A DNA stretch of 64,000 nucleotides from Caldithrix abyssi DSM 13497 (lineage in GTDB: Bacteria; Calditrichota; Calditrichia; Calditrichales; Calditrichaceae). Under the pieces are notes generated by a model. The model did no database searches, had not been told where the DNA came from, and saw only the letters and a program-made list of their open reading frames with translations. Within the stretch, counting starts at the first letter, position 1. Every line of letters begins with the position of its first letter. The stretch spans positions 3,346,501-3,410,500 of the forward strand of contig NZ_CP018099.1 of assembly GCF_001886815.1 (NCBI RefSeq), given 5' to 3'. Below, piece by piece: positions 34,636-44,123 of this stretch. A program made the translations under genes and the position numbers.

Positions 34636-37149
34636 TTATCTGGTTAAATAATCTACCCATTGCGTTAAGGTCGGCAAAAGTTCGATGAAGGGGCGCGCGC
34701 CGGCTTTTTCCCGCTCATCGCCGGCCAAAAGGCGCATCAGCTCATCGATTAAGGGACTTAACGACCGGTTGCGCTCTTTAAAGCGCGTTAAGTCGTAAAC
34801 CATGCGCCATAACCAGCGTTCGTGACGCGCCAGGTTTTTGATCTGCGCCGCGTTAAAGCTCTGGCGTTGCAGTTCCAGGTAGCGTTTCTGGTACTCTTCC
34901 ACAATGCGCCACAGGTGATTGACCAGAGCGCGGTCGTACCGTCCGTCGGCTTTTTGAATGTTTTGCAGGATTTGCTCTTTAAGGTTTTCCAGTTCAAACC
35001 ATTCATTCCAGCTTAAAGGCAAACCAAAGGCTGTAAAGGCGTTTTTGCTCAGCCCATGGACGCTAAATTTCTTGGCCGTCTCTTCGGCCTGCCCGGCGTA
35101 TTCTGCGGATTTGTAGATGGGAAACTTGCCGCCAGTGATGGTCAGGCCGCCAGACATGGTAAAGGCCGGATTGTAACAGGTAAAGGCGGCAAACTTTTTG
35201 CGGATTTCCAGCGCTTTTTCCATAACCACATCCCAGGCGCCCACAATGAACAAATCGTCGCCGCCAGCGTACACAATGGCGCAACGCGCCGCTTCCTCAT
35301 CCGCAATCAGCTGATTCAAATAGCCGCTAAAAAACAGGCTGAGCTGGCCGCTGAGGGTGGTCAGACGCGCCAGGGAGTAAAAATGGCCGTTTCCTTCGCC
35401 CTCTGCGCTTTTAACACGGTAATGGCGTAACCCCCTGCTAAAGATCATACCCAGGTTGTCCACATCCATGCGCAAAACGCCCAGCTTTTCGAAGCCCGTT
35501 TGACCGCGACCGGCAATTTCGTCAAAGGTGGCGTCCAGCTTGCGCGTGCCGCCGTAGTGTTTAAAACCAAGCTGAAAACGGGCCAGATCAGCCGCTCCCA
35601 GCCGTTCTTTGGGCAGGCGATTTTTGAACCATTCGTTTTCAAAAAGCGCGTCGTAACAGGTGTCGTTAAATTGAAATATCTGATCGCCGCTTTTCAACTT
35701 TTGCAACCATTCGGTATCCAGCTTCTGGTGTAAATAAATTCTTTTGCCCAAAAAGAGATCGAACTTGCTGCCGGCCTTTTTTTCGCGCGTCAGCACCAGA
35801 TATCTGGCCTTTTTCAGTTGTTCGCCCTTTTTCAAAAGCTCAACGCACACCGGGCAAAGCTGCGCGTTGTTGATCGTTTTCAGTTCGCGCTCTTCGGCCT
35901 CGCCGTGGCAGGCGTCGCAGGTTTTCAAATCGCCTTTGCCAGGCCCGAAATAATCTTTGTATTTTTGACGGTTTTTCAACAGGGTAATAAACGGTTGCTG
36001 CGCCTGGCGCTGCAAACCGCGGTTCACCGCCTCCCATTTTTGCCACAGACGACCGTTTTTCAACATCAAATCATCGCCGCTCAGTTCGGTAAAGGCGCTG
36101 CGTAAATGGATCGCCCCGCTAAATTTGTCGAACAGGTCTTCGTTAACCGCCTGACTAACGCCCGTAATGGTTTCGATGGTTTGCGGCGTGTTGGGCAGCA
36201 GCAGGTAAAATTTTCCGCCGCTGGAATAGATGATGTTCACACGCGTCAGCCCCAGCGCCTCGGCAAAGTGTTCGGCTGCCAGATCGCTTAAAATCTGAAT
36301 GTAAAACGAACGGCCCTTGAGCAGCGAATAGGCGCCTTTAGAAGAGATCTGGTAAATAAAGTTCTGAATACCGCCCAGGTCGCCGCTAAACAACAAAAAT
36401 TTCTTTTGCGCGCGATTCTTAATCTTTTCTACGTCGTTCAGCGTGTTGTCCGCTTTGTGAAAAACGTACAGGCAACTGGCCAGCGCGGCCGTGGTTTTAG
36501 CGTGTTCAAACAGGCTAACGTCCGGGAAATCCCGTTTGCGCGTGGTGGAAGGTACCGCCCACCAGAACTTTTGCAGCAGAAAATACAGGGTGTCGATCTT
36601 TTGGTCGATATCGTGCCTGAGCAGTTTTTCAAATTCCGCATCGAACTGGCGGAACAGGGCCTGATAATCGTCTCTCAAATCAAGACTTTCCGGCGCCTCG
36701 CGCGGAAAGGCGTTCGCCTCGTCGGGTTGCAGGGCGCGCAGCGGTAAGTAATACCGCCCTTCGATGGCCTGGCCGTCATCCTCCAGAGCCACAAATTCGG
36801 TTACCGGTTTAAGCGGGGTTTTGAACTTTTGCGTCCCGCCTTCGCGCTCGTCTGCGGCGTACGAGGCCCGTTCCATGCCAGAAGACAGACGATCGGCCTC
36901 GGCAATCATCCATTCCATGGGACTGCTGTCCGATGGTTTGTGATGCATGGCCGCGTAGTTGAACCAGGGCGGCTGACGCGAACCGTCCCATTGAATCCGC
37001 GTCCTTAAAAATTTTTCGGTTGCCGCCGCGTGAGCCCATTGAAAACGCGCCGCTTCCGCGTCCGAAAAAGAAAACTCCTGCGGGCTTCCTCTCTCGGCAA
37101 ACTTGCCCACGTCGTGCAGCAAACCGGCAAGCACAATGTCTTTAACCAT
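34636..37149 (-). CDS. cas10: Type III-A signature protein Cas10/Csm1 with HD nuclease and cyclase
   Basis: The protein has 837 residues from the ATG at 37149, chosen because AAGGAG lies six bases upstream. An ATG at 37167 is less likely. The HD nuclease motif LLHDVGKF is at the N-terminus (H12, D13). A four-Cys zinc site (CDAC...CPVC) lies near residues 411-435. The Palm domain carries LRMDVDNLG and the cyclase motif AGGDDLF (GGDD near 629-632), so it should make cyclic oligoadenylate and cut single-stranded DNA after target-RNA binding. Its start overlaps the end of cas6 by eight bases. No Csm6 or other CARF effector was found in the window. Confidence 0.96.
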   Translation of the reverse strand: MVKDIVLAGLLHDVGKFAERGSPQEFSFSDAEAARFQWAHAAATEKFLRTRIQWDGSRQPPWFNYAAMHHKPSDSSPMEWMIAEADRLSSGMERASYAADEREGGTQKFKTPLKPVTEFVALEDDGQAIEGRYYLPLRALQPDEANAFPREAPESLDLRDDYQALFRQFDAEFEKLLRHDIDQKIDTLYFLLQKFWWAVPSTTRKRDFPDVSLFEHAKTTAALASCLYVFHKADNTLNDVEKIKNRAQKKFLLFSGDLGGIQNFIYQISSKGAYSLLKGRSFYIQILSDLAAEHFAEALGLTRVNIIYSSGGKFYLLLPNTPQTIETITGVSQAVNEDLFDKFSGAIHLRSAFTELSGDDLMLKNGRLWQKWEAVNRGLQRQAQQPFITLLKNRQKYKDYFGPGKGDLKTCDACHGEAEERELKTINNAQLCPVCVELLKKGEQLKKARYLVLTREKKAGSKFDLFLGKRIYLHQKLDTEWLQKLKSGDQIFQFNDTCYDALFENEWFKNRLPKERLGAADLARFQLGFKHYGGTRKLDATFDEIAGRGQTGFEKLGVLRMDVDNLGMIFSRGLRHYRVKSAEGEGNGHFYSLARLTTLSGQLSLFFSGYLNQLIADEEAARCAIVYAGGDDLFIVGAWDVVMEKALEIRKKFAAFTCYNPAFTMSGGLTITGGKFPIYKSAEYAGQAEETAKKFSVHGLSKNAFTAFGLPLSWNEWFELENLKEQILQNIQKADGRYDRALVNHLWRIVEEYQKRYLELQRQSFNAAQIKNLARHERWLWRMVYDLTRFKERNRSLSPLIDELMRLLAGDEREKAGARPFIELLPTLTQWVDYLTR

Positions 37150-38068
37150 GAACTTCTCCTTCCACAAAGGTGACTTTTATTTTGCCCAATCCAAAGCTGG
37201 TGTTTTTACCCACATGAAAAATTTCGGCGCCCTTTAACAAAGAAAGCGCCATAGCCGAGAATTGCCCCTCCACAGATAAAATGCCTACCACGCCGCCCAG
37301 ACGCATCTGCCGCTTTTGCCGCGCCGACCAGCGCACGTAGTCCTTCCACTGCATCTGCGCGTTTTCAGAGAACACTTCGATCTGCGGAAAGGGCATGCGC
37401 ACAAAATCTTTAGCGCCGTACGTTCCCACTAAAATCTCCATCCGCCGTTTGGCCGCCTGTAAAACATCTTCCACGCTCATCTCCTTTAAATACCTTCCAT
37501 CTTTTTTAAAGCGTACAGGCGTCAAAAATTCCAAAAATAATTTGCCTTTTTTTATGGTTTCTTCTTCCAAAAGCTGCCAGTGGTAAGGGCCGCCAGGCAG
37601 ATTTAGCTTTTCGTCCTTAAACGACGGCTGCCCGTTAATCTTCAGTTCGTCGATTTTGTAGCGCACCCTGTTTTTAAAAATGCCCGTTTCTCCTGCGCGA
37701 ATAAAACTCCAGAAAATAATGGGAATGTATTCCGCCGCCTGGCCGATTAAAATCATTTTTAGATTCAAACGCTCCGTGGACTGGCTTTCCCCAACGTCGC
37801 TGGACATCACAAAGGGATGCGAGGCGAAATTGCGGCCGTACAGAACCGGATTGTCGCGCGTAACCGGCGATTCAAACACAAACGAGTAAGCGCATTTAAA
37901 ACGCAGTGTGCACCTTTCGCACATCCTGGAGCGAAAGGGACAGATCAGATAAAAAAGCTCCTTGCCTAACAACGAACGAAAATAAAACACAGGATGTCTG
38001 TTAAAAATTACAGGTTTTTCGAAGTGCAAAGCCATTTCCATGGTTTGATACGCAAGTTGCCAGCTCAT
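37142..38068 (-). CDS. cas6: Cas6-family pre-crRNA endoribonuclease
   Basis: The protein has about 308 residues from the ATG at 38068, seven bases after GGAG; an ATG at 38089 is possible. A cluster of cysteines (CPFRSRMCERCTLRFKCAYS) near residue 50, then LKMILIGQAAEYIPIIFWSF and a C-terminal RAMP loop, HVGKNTSFGLGKIKVTF, fit the PF10040 type of Cas6. It would cut the repeat eight bases before its end to leave the ATTAAGAC handle. It is the first gene of the cas operon. The promoter region (38090-38250) is AT-rich with no strong consensus. Confidence 0.85.
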   Translation of the reverse strand: MSWQLAYQTMEMALHFEKPVIFNRHPVFYFRSLLGKELFYLICPFRSRMCERCTLRFKCAYSFVFESPVTRDNPVLYGRNFASHPFVMSSDVGESQSTERLNLKMILIGQAAEYIPIIFWSFIRAGETGIFKNRVRYKIDELKINGQPSFKDEKLNLPGGPYHWQLLEEETIKKGKLFLEFLTPVRFKKDGRYLKEMSVEDVLQAAKRRMEILVGTYGAKDFVRMPFPQIEVFSENAQMQWKDYVRWSARQKRQMRLGGVVGILSVEGQFSAMALSLLKGAEIFHVGKNTSFGLGKIKVTFVEGEVHG

Positions 38069-38250
38069 TTGCATGCTCCTATGTTTCAATTACAATAATT
38101 TGCAGGATTAAAATGATTAAACGAGTTACCGATTAAAAACAATCGATCAGAGGATTTTTATTAACAGCCAATCACAGTTTCACAGGTAAATAGAAGATAC
38201 AAAAGATAGAATTGTTACGCAATATGCAGGTCTGCTTTTTCAAATGACGG

Positions 38251-38660
38251 CGGGGTGGACAGTCATTCCGGCCGGGCCCGGCGAAAGCCGGAATCCCTTG
38301 CAAAGTGGAAGGGACAGTCATTCCGGCCGAGCGCAGCGAGAGCCGGAATCCCTTGCAAAACTAAGGGGATTCCCGCTTGCGCAGGAATGACGTGGAAGGG
38401 TGGAAGGGATTCCCGCCTGCGCGGGAATGACGGCGGGGCGGACAGTCATTCCGGCCGAGCGCAGCGAGAGCCGGAACCCCTTGCAAAGTGGAAGGGACAG
38501 TCATTCCGGCCGAGCCCGGCGAGAGCCGGAATCCCATGCAAAACGAAGGGAATTCCCGCTTGCGCAGGAATGACGTGGAAGGGTGGAAGGGATTCCCGCC
38601 TGCGCGGGAATGACAGCGAGGCGGTCATTCCGGCCGGGCCCGGCGAAAGCCGGAATCCCC
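38251..38660. repeat. Cluster of palindromic REP-like repeats in a 183-bp tandem arrangement
   Basis: Two palindromic units alternate. Type A carries GTCATTCCGGCCG...CGGCGAAAGCCGGAATCCC (five copies). Type B carries GGGATTCCCGCCTGCGCGGGAATGAC (four copies). The order A-A-B-B is repeated with a 183-bp step (38261 to 38444) and ends with a fifth A at about 38625, inside nadD. Related units occur at about 40818-40845 and 60610-60700. Each unit could fold into a strong hairpin. The plus-strand open frame across this stretch is an artefact of the repeats. Confidence 0.85.
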
Positions 38661-39269
38661 TGCCTCCCTGTAACCATACAATTGATGTTCTTCGATGTAG
38701 CGCCACACAGGCGGAGGCAACAGGCTGCGGCAGGGTAAACCCGTTTTGATGCGCTGGCGGATTAAAGAAGATGATATTTCAATTAGCGGAGCTTTAACAA
38801 ACAAAAATTTTTCTTTCGGCAAATGTGCGGGCAGTTCACCCCCCGGCCGATCGTACACCACAAAGCGAGCCATTTTTAAAAGCGTTTTATACTCCCTCCA
38901 GCGGTGGAATTCGGCTAAATTATCGCCGCCAATGAAAAAATACAATTCTGCCAGGGGCCAGGTTTGCTTAAAGTAACTTAGCGTATCAATGGTGTAAGAA
39001 ACGCCGCCGCGTCTGATTTCAACGTCCGAAAGGACAAAATGGGGAAAATCATCAAGAGCCCGCTGAACCATTTCCAGCCGGTGGAAAGCTGGTGTAATAC
39101 GCTCTCTTTTTCCAAAAGGATGTTCGGCCACAGGGATGAAAATGACGCGCTCCAATCCGAGCTCGCTGGCGATCCATTCGGCAATGATCAGGTGGCCGTG
39201 ATGGATGGGATCAAAGGTGCCACCAAACAGACCAAGCTTAGTTGCCAGAGCCGGAGAAGACCTGCTCAT
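38625..39269 (-). CDS. nadD: Nicotinate-nucleotide adenylyltransferase
   Basis: The protein has 214 residues. The nucleotidyltransferase signature LFGGTFDPIHHGHL lies near the N-terminus (HxGH), and ISSSLIRQR near 170 is the second substrate-binding motif. It makes deamido-NAD from nicotinate mononucleotide and ATP in the cytoplasm. The last eight residues (GFRRARPE) and the stop codon come from a type-A palindromic repeat, so the natural C-terminus was changed by repeat insertion. The 5' end overlaps bamD by 32 bp. Confidence 0.93.
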   Translation of the reverse strand: MSRSSPALATKLGLFGGTFDPIHHGHLIIAEWIASELGLERVIFIPVAEHPFGKRERITPAFHRLEMVQRALDDFPHFVLSDVEIRRGGVSYTIDTLSYFKQTWPLAELYFFIGGDNLAEFHRWREYKTLLKMARFVVYDRPGGELPAHLPKEKFLFVKAPLIEISSSLIRQRIKTGLPCRSLLPPPVWRYIEEHQLYGYREAGDSGFRRARPE

Positions 39270-40020
39270 TTTTTTCCTCAGGGATTTTTTGCGATAATTT
39301 CTCCACCTTTTTCATCAGCGGGCTGCCCGGAAACTGATCCCTGAATTTCTCAATTTCTTTTTTAGCGGATTGAAAATCGCCCATCTCCACATAGGTTTCG
39401 ATTTTACCGAGCATGGCGTCGTCAGCCCACTCCGTATCATAATAATCTTCCAGAACCTGATTGTAATAGATGATGGCCGCTTTGTATTCGTGCATTTTGC
39501 GGTAGATATCGGCGTTTTTAAATTCTTTTAAGGCCAATTTGGCGCGTAATTCGGCAATCTTTTTCAACGCCTCTTCTTTTAAAGGATGGGTGGGGTTGTC
39601 TTCGATAAAAAGCTGAAACTCGCGAATGGCTTTTAAGGTGTACTCCTGATCCAGCTCGGGTCTGGGCGAAAGCTGGTAGTAGCTATCCGCCATTTTGAAC
39701 TGAGCCAGCGGCACCAATTTGCTCTTATTCATATTGGTGATCAGTTTTTCGTATTCAGCCGCAGCGATCAAATACTCCTTCATCATGTAATGCGATTCGG
39801 CCAGATAAAATTGAGCGCTATCGGCCACGCTGCTGCCGGGATAGCGCAGCGTAACCACCGTAAACTCGTTAGACGCTTCGTAATAATTTTCATCTTCAAA
39901 CAGTTTTTTGGCGTAGTGAAAATACTGTTCCGCTGTCCAATCCGGCTGCGGACGGACTCCCGCGCAGCCAAACAATAAAGCCGCAATTAAAAGTAAAATC
40001 CCTTTTTTTAACAAGATCAT
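39238..40020 (-). CDS. bamD: Outer-membrane assembly lipoprotein BamD
   Basis: The protein has 260 residues. The N-terminus MILLKKGILLLIAALLFGCAG has a clear lipobox (LFGC). TPR-like repeats follow: AEQYFHYAKKLFEDENYYEAS, FYLAESHYMMKEYLIAAAEYE and a C-terminal YNQVLEDYYDTEWADDA, as in YfiO/ComL. It supports BamA in folding beta-barrel proteins, here including the TonB receptor and PorV types. It overlaps nadD and is followed by no other Bam gene. The family is clear. Confidence 0.88.
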   Translation of the reverse strand: MILLKKGILLLIAALLFGCAGVRPQPDWTAEQYFHYAKKLFEDENYYEASNEFTVVTLRYPGSSVADSAQFYLAESHYMMKEYLIAAAEYEKLITNMNKSKLVPLAQFKMADSYYQLSPRPELDQEYTLKAIREFQLFIEDNPTHPLKEEALKKIAELRAKLALKEFKNADIYRKMHEYKAAIIYYNQVLEDYYDTEWADDAMLGKIETYVEMGDFQSAKKEIEKFRDQFPGSPLMKKVEKLSQKIPEEKNEQVFSGSGN

Positions 40021-40096
40021 TCCTCCGTCATTAACATCACTTTTCCCAATCGAGCTTAAACGCCAACGGTCTGAACAAGTTCAACATTTTATTTCA

Positions 40097-40708
40097 TCAG
40101 ATGCGCAGACTGTAAAACAAATAAATCAACGCGCTTACGCTTCCTACAATAATCGCCGGCTGCAAGTAACGCGTCCAGCGCGAATAACTGACCCACTGAC
40201 CACGGGTAAATGTAAACGGACTCTCCTCCAACCCGTTGACCGTACGCCGGTTAATGGAATCGCTCCATGTCAGGTTAATCTCCCGGTACGCATTATTTTG
40301 CACGGCCGGTCCTTTTTCTACATAGGCTTTAAAGGAAAGTTCTATCTCGCGTCTGATGGTTTTACCGAATCCTAAAAACTGCCTGACCGATTCAAGGTAA
40401 CGTATTTGCGGTTTAAACTCAAGGACGACCAGGGTAACCGCCTTTTTGGTTTCATCCACCGCAATTTGTTTTTGATTAAAATACTTGATCAACCGGCTTT
40501 TACAAAAAGCGCGCTGCTCGTCGTTCGGGCCTTCAAACTTAATTCTTAATGGTTTATCAGAAAAAAATTGTTCGAACTTTAACGAATCCAGTCCTCTGAA
40601 AAACAACGCTTCCAGCGCCTTTTCGTTGCTCACAGGACTTTGCGCGTTTGAGTTGAATGCGCAAAAAATAACGATTAAGAACATTTTTTTGAATAACCGC
40701 ATAAGCAT
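40097..40708 (-). CDS. Exported protein of unknown function with C-terminal membrane segment
   Basis: The protein has 203 residues: a signal peptide (1-22, ending NSNAQ), a mixed alpha/beta region with RIKFEGPNDEQRAFCKSRLIK and VTLVVLEFKPQIRYLESV, and a hydrophobic segment near the end (YLQPAIIVGSVSALIYLFYSL, about 180-200). No family was recognised. The C-terminal anchor and signal suggest a periplasmic face. It lies 76 bp upstream of the bamD start in the window's minus orientation and could belong to the same transcript. Confidence 0.55.
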   Translation of the reverse strand: MLMRLFKKMFLIVIFCAFNSNAQSPVSNEKALEALFFRGLDSLKFEQFFSDKPLRIKFEGPNDEQRAFCKSRLIKYFNQKQIAVDETKKAVTLVVLEFKPQIRYLESVRQFLGFGKTIRREIELSFKAYVEKGPAVQNNAYREINLTWSDSINRRTVNGLEESPFTFTRGQWVSYSRWTRYLQPAIIVGSVSALIYLFYSLRI

Positions 40709-40931
40709 TAAGTTAAGAAATTATTTGTAATTAATGCAACATATTTTCGCAGGGGTAAAATTGTTTTTTTTGAATAGAGTAAGGAATTCGTCTAAAGAAT
40801 GGAAGTGGCGCCCCACCGTCATTCCCGCGCAAGCGGGAATCCCATTCACCTTGCAAAGGATTCCCACTCACCTTTTTCAGGGCATACTCATCCGCAATTC
40901 GTAATTCGCAATTCGTAATTCGTAATTAATT
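40709..40931. repeat. Gap with one palindromic unit and short tandem repeats
   Basis: A type-B palindrome (GTCATTCCCGCGCAAGCGGG) lies at about 40819-40838. From about 40890 to 40930 the unit GCAATTCGTAATT is repeated in tandem. No gene seen. Confidence 0.6.
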
Positions 40932-41945
40932 TCAGCCCAGCGTAATTTCCTTACCTTCCTTCATGGAGCGGTAAAGGGCGTCAATAATTCGCATCGTTTC
41001 CACGGCGTCCCGGGCCGATGACATATTTTCTTCTTCTCCTTTAACCACATTAATAAAGTGCCGTACCTGACGCTCATAGGCGCGTAAATAGCGATCGCGC
41101 ACTCTCTCTTCAGCAATAGGCGTTACGGTAACCAGATTGCCGTGCAAAACTTTTTGAATGCGCAGGGGATTTAAATAGGCCGAGCCGTTTTTGCCGAAAA
41201 GATGCTGATATTGAATATCATGATCCAGATGCAGATTCCAGCTCGTTTCGAACGTCATGCTCATGCCGTCGGCCGTTTCCAGAACGGCCAGCATCGAATC
41301 TTCCACTTCAAATTGCGGTTTAATATTGTAGCCGAACATGCGCACAGATCGGATTACAGGCTTGTTTAACAGGTAAAGGGCCATATCAATGAGCTGAATG
41401 CCCAGGTCCATCAAAACGCCGCCGCCGGCATACTGTTTTTGAGTTTCCCAGGTTAAAAGCGTTTCTCTGGTCCACTTTTTTAACCAGCCGGCCTTCAGAT
41501 AAAACAGATCGCCCAGCTCCTTCTCGTTTAAAAATTCTTTTAACAACTGCACGTCATCCCGGAAGCGATTGTGCATTCCGACCACCACCGGCACCTTTGT
41601 TTTGGCCGACAATTCGGCGATGCGCTCGGCATCGGCGACATTTAAGGCGATGGGCTTTTCAATGAGCGCCGGAATCCCTTTTTGAAGCGCCATTAAGGCC
41701 ATGGGATAATGGTAATGGTTGGTGGTACAGATGTGCAGGGCGTCGATCTCTTCTTTTTCGATCATTTCATCGAACAGATTGTACCAACGGGGGATTTTAA
41801 ATTTGGAGAGAATGGCGGACATCTTTTTTTCATCCACATCGCAAACGGCCACAATCTCCACCTCTTCCATTTTTTTCAGAAATGGCAGATGCGCAATCTG
41901 AGCGATTTTACCCAGACCGACCACGGCTACCCGTAATTTTTTCAT
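40932..41945 (-). CDS. Gfo/Idh/MocA-family NAD(P)-dependent oxidoreductase
   Basis: The protein has 337 residues. The N-terminal Rossmann fold shows VAVVGLGKIAQIAHLPFL, and LIEKPIAL carries the EKP motif with its catalytic Lys. GGGVLMDLGIQLIDMALYLL is the C-terminal substrate-domain signature. Members oxidise or reduce sugars, cyclitols or related hydroxyl compounds; substrate cannot be read from sequence. It lies 18 bp after tyrA and may belong to the same transcript, though its link to aromatic synthesis is not evident. Confidence 0.85.
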   Translation of the reverse strand: MKKLRVAVVGLGKIAQIAHLPFLKKMEEVEIVAVCDVDEKKMSAILSKFKIPRWYNLFDEMIEKEEIDALHICTTNHYHYPMALMALQKGIPALIEKPIALNVADAERIAELSAKTKVPVVVGMHNRFRDDVQLLKEFLNEKELGDLFYLKAGWLKKWTRETLLTWETQKQYAGGGVLMDLGIQLIDMALYLLNKPVIRSVRMFGYNIKPQFEVEDSMLAVLETADGMSMTFETSWNLHLDHDIQYQHLFGKNGSAYLNPLRIQKVLHGNLVTVTPIAEERVRDRYLRAYERQVRHFINVVKGEEENMSSARDAVETMRIIDALYRSMKEGKEITLG

Positions 41946-41963
41946 CGGTATCTCTCCTGCATT

Positions 41964-43040
41964 TTAATCTCTTAAAAAGGCCCTGAACTTGTTGGCATTC
42001 AAAATTTCAATGGCCTCGCTGGCTTGCTGATAATTATCAAACGAAATGCGAAAAACGCCGCCTTCTTTTTCGCGCACTTTTAACAATTCAATATCCCGGA
42101 TATCGATTCCTCTGGCGGCCAGCGCATTGGACATACGCGCAATGGCGCCCGGCTGATCCTGAACGTAAACCAGCACATCGATCAAAGGATGCAAAAAGCC
42201 CTTGGAGGCTTTGGGTATCTGATTTCGGTAATAATTAGCCAGATGAAAATCCTCGGAAAGATCATCGATTTTCCGGTATTGTTTTTCAAACAGGTCGATC
42301 AGTTCTTTAATGGCTTTTTTAATATTATCCTGATTTCTTTCCAGAATATCTTTCCAGATGGCAAAATTGCTGCTGGCGATGCGCGTTAAATCCCGGAATC
42401 CGCCGGCCGCCAGGTCCAGAAACGGCTTTTCGGGATCGTTTTTTTTGCCCACCAGATTTACCAGATTCAGCGCGATTAACTGCGGCAGGTGACTGATCAT
42501 GGCCATAATCTCATCATGCGCCTCAGGCGAAAGGATCAGCACGCGCGCCTTTATTTCATCCAGCAGGGGGATTAATTTTCCTTCGACCAGCGCTTTGTTT
42601 TCCTCATTAATGCCGGTGAGAACATACATGGCGTTTTCGTAAAGCAAAGGATTGGCCGCTTCCAGGCCGCTTTTTTCCGAGCCGGTCATCGGATGCCCGC
42701 CGACAAAAGCGCCGCTAAAATTAATTTCCCGAACAATATGGTGAACGTTTTGTTTGGTGCTGCCCACATCGGTCACCAGAGTTCGGCGGTCGATTGCGCC
42801 GTTCAACTCGCGCAATTGTTTTTCAATAATTTGTATGGGCGTGGCTAAAAAAACCAGATCGGCGCCGGCGCACTGGCCTGGCCATTCGCTTATAGTTCGG
42901 TCGATTATCTTTTTTTCGACCGCCTGTTTGGCCACCGACGGAAAATCGAAACCCCATATTTCGGCCTCGGGGCGTTTGTTTTTAATGGCCAGCGCCAGCG
43001 AGCTGCCCATCAGCCCAAGTCCGCTTATCACTATCTTCAT
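41964..43040 (-). CDS. tyrA: Prephenate dehydrogenase with ACT domain
   Basis: The protein has 358 residues. The NAD-binding start ISGLGLMGSSLALAIK, LVTDVGSTK and FVGGHPMTGSEKSG are typical of TyrA. A C-terminal ACT domain (about 285-355; VLVYVQDQPGAIARMSNALA) would sense tyrosine or a related amino acid. It turns prephenate into 4-hydroxyphenylpyruvate in tyrosine synthesis. It follows the DAHP synthase gene by 30 bp, so first and late steps are co-transcribed. Confidence 0.92.
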   Translation of the reverse strand: MKIVISGLGLMGSSLALAIKNKRPEAEIWGFDFPSVAKQAVEKKIIDRTISEWPGQCAGADLVFLATPIQIIEKQLRELNGAIDRRTLVTDVGSTKQNVHHIVREINFSGAFVGGHPMTGSEKSGLEAANPLLYENAMYVLTGINEENKALVEGKLIPLLDEIKARVLILSPEAHDEIMAMISHLPQLIALNLVNLVGKKNDPEKPFLDLAAGGFRDLTRIASSNFAIWKDILERNQDNIKKAIKELIDLFEKQYRKIDDLSEDFHLANYYRNQIPKASKGFLHPLIDVLVYVQDQPGAIARMSNALAARGIDIRDIELLKVREKEGGVFRISFDNYQQASEAIEILNANKFRAFLRD

Positions 43041-43070
43041 CCAACATCCACGCCTGAATTTTCATTAATT

Positions 43071-44105
43071 TCAATTAGAATCTCTTTTATCGGCAATTTT
43101 ACGGCCAATCACCTCTGCAATGACGCGAATTTGATCCATCAATTCTGCAAACTGTTGCGGATACAAAGATTGCGCGCCATCGGATAAGGCATGCTCCGGA
43201 TCGTGATGCACCTCTACCATGATGCCGTCCGCGCCGGCCGCAATGGCTGCCCGGGCCATGGGAATGACCTTGTTACGTATCCCCGTCCCGTGCGAGGGGT
43301 CCGCAAAAACGGGCAAATGGCTCAATTTTTTGACCACCGGAATGGCCGAAAGATCCAGCGTATTTCTGGTGTAGGTTTCAAAGGTTCGTATGCCCCGCTC
43401 GCATAAAATCACGTTTTTGTTTCCGCCGGAAAGGATGTATTCAGCCGACATCAACCACTCTTCGATGGTGGCGGCAATACCGCGTTTTAAAAAGACCGGT
43501 TTTTTGGCTTTGCCCAGAGCGCGAATAAAAGAGAAGTTCTGCATGTTTCGGGCGCCCACCTGAATGATATCGGCGTATTCGCTTACCATGCCTATTTGAT
43601 CTTTATCCATCACTTCGGTGATGACCAGCAGGCCGTATTTATCGGCTGCTTCCCGCAAAATTTTCAATCCTTCTTCGCCCAACCCCTGAAACGAGTAAGG
43701 AGACGTACGGGGCTTAAAGGCGCCGCCGCGCAAAATTTTTACGCCCGCACGGGCCACATGCTCGGCAATGATCATGGTCTGTTCTTTGTATTCCACCGAG
43801 CAGGGGCCGGCAATAACCACCACCTCGTCGCCGCCAATTTCCACCTCGCCTATTTTAATTACCGTATTTTCGTGTTGAAACTGCCGGCTGGTCATTTTAT
43901 AAGGCACCGATATTCGATAGGCGTCTGCCACCCCCGGAAGAACTTTGAGATCGCGAATATCCAGTTTAGAGACGTCGCCAATGACGCCTAAAACAATATG
44001 CTCAACACCGGTTGATCTATGTACTGAGAATCCCCGCTCGTCGAGGAACTCGATAACGTGCTCTATCTGGCTTTCCGTTGCCTCTTTTTCCATCATGATA
44101 ACCAT
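43071..44105 (-). CDS. aroF: 3-deoxy-7-phosphoheptulonate synthase (type I-beta)
   Basis: The protein has 344 residues. Residues 1-70 form the ferredoxin-like regulatory domain ([20 protein letters not shown]) found in Thermotoga-type enzymes. The barrel carries [24 protein letters not shown] and FADPSHGTG with metal- and phosphate-binding residues. It condenses phosphoenolpyruvate and erythrose 4-phosphate, the first step of the shikimate pathway; the N-terminal domain gives tyrosine/phenylalanine feedback in characterised homologues. GGAGGAG precedes the ATG. Confidence 0.94.
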   Translation of the reverse strand: MVIMMEKEATESQIEHVIEFLDERGFSVHRSTGVEHIVLGVIGDVSKLDIRDLKVLPGVADAYRISVPYKMTSRQFQHENTVIKIGEVEIGGDEVVVIAGPCSVEYKEQTMIIAEHVARAGVKILRGGAFKPRTSPYSFQGLGEEGLKILREAADKYGLLVITEVMDKDQIGMVSEYADIIQVGARNMQNFSFIRALGKAKKPVFLKRGIAATIEEWLMSAEYILSGGNKNVILCERGIRTFETYTRNTLDLSAIPVVKKLSHLPVFADPSHGTGIRNKVIPMARAAIAAGADGIMVEVHHDPEHALSDGAQSLYPQQFAELMDQIRVIAEVIGRKIADKRDSN

Positions 44106-44123
44106 AAGGTTCTCCTCCTAAAA

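Noticed and set aside
38255-38749. 164-residue plus-strand frame with RPSAARAGIPC and CAGMTWKGG repeats
   Set aside because: It is produced by tandem palindromic repeats and runs antisense into nadD; no ribosome site or known family.
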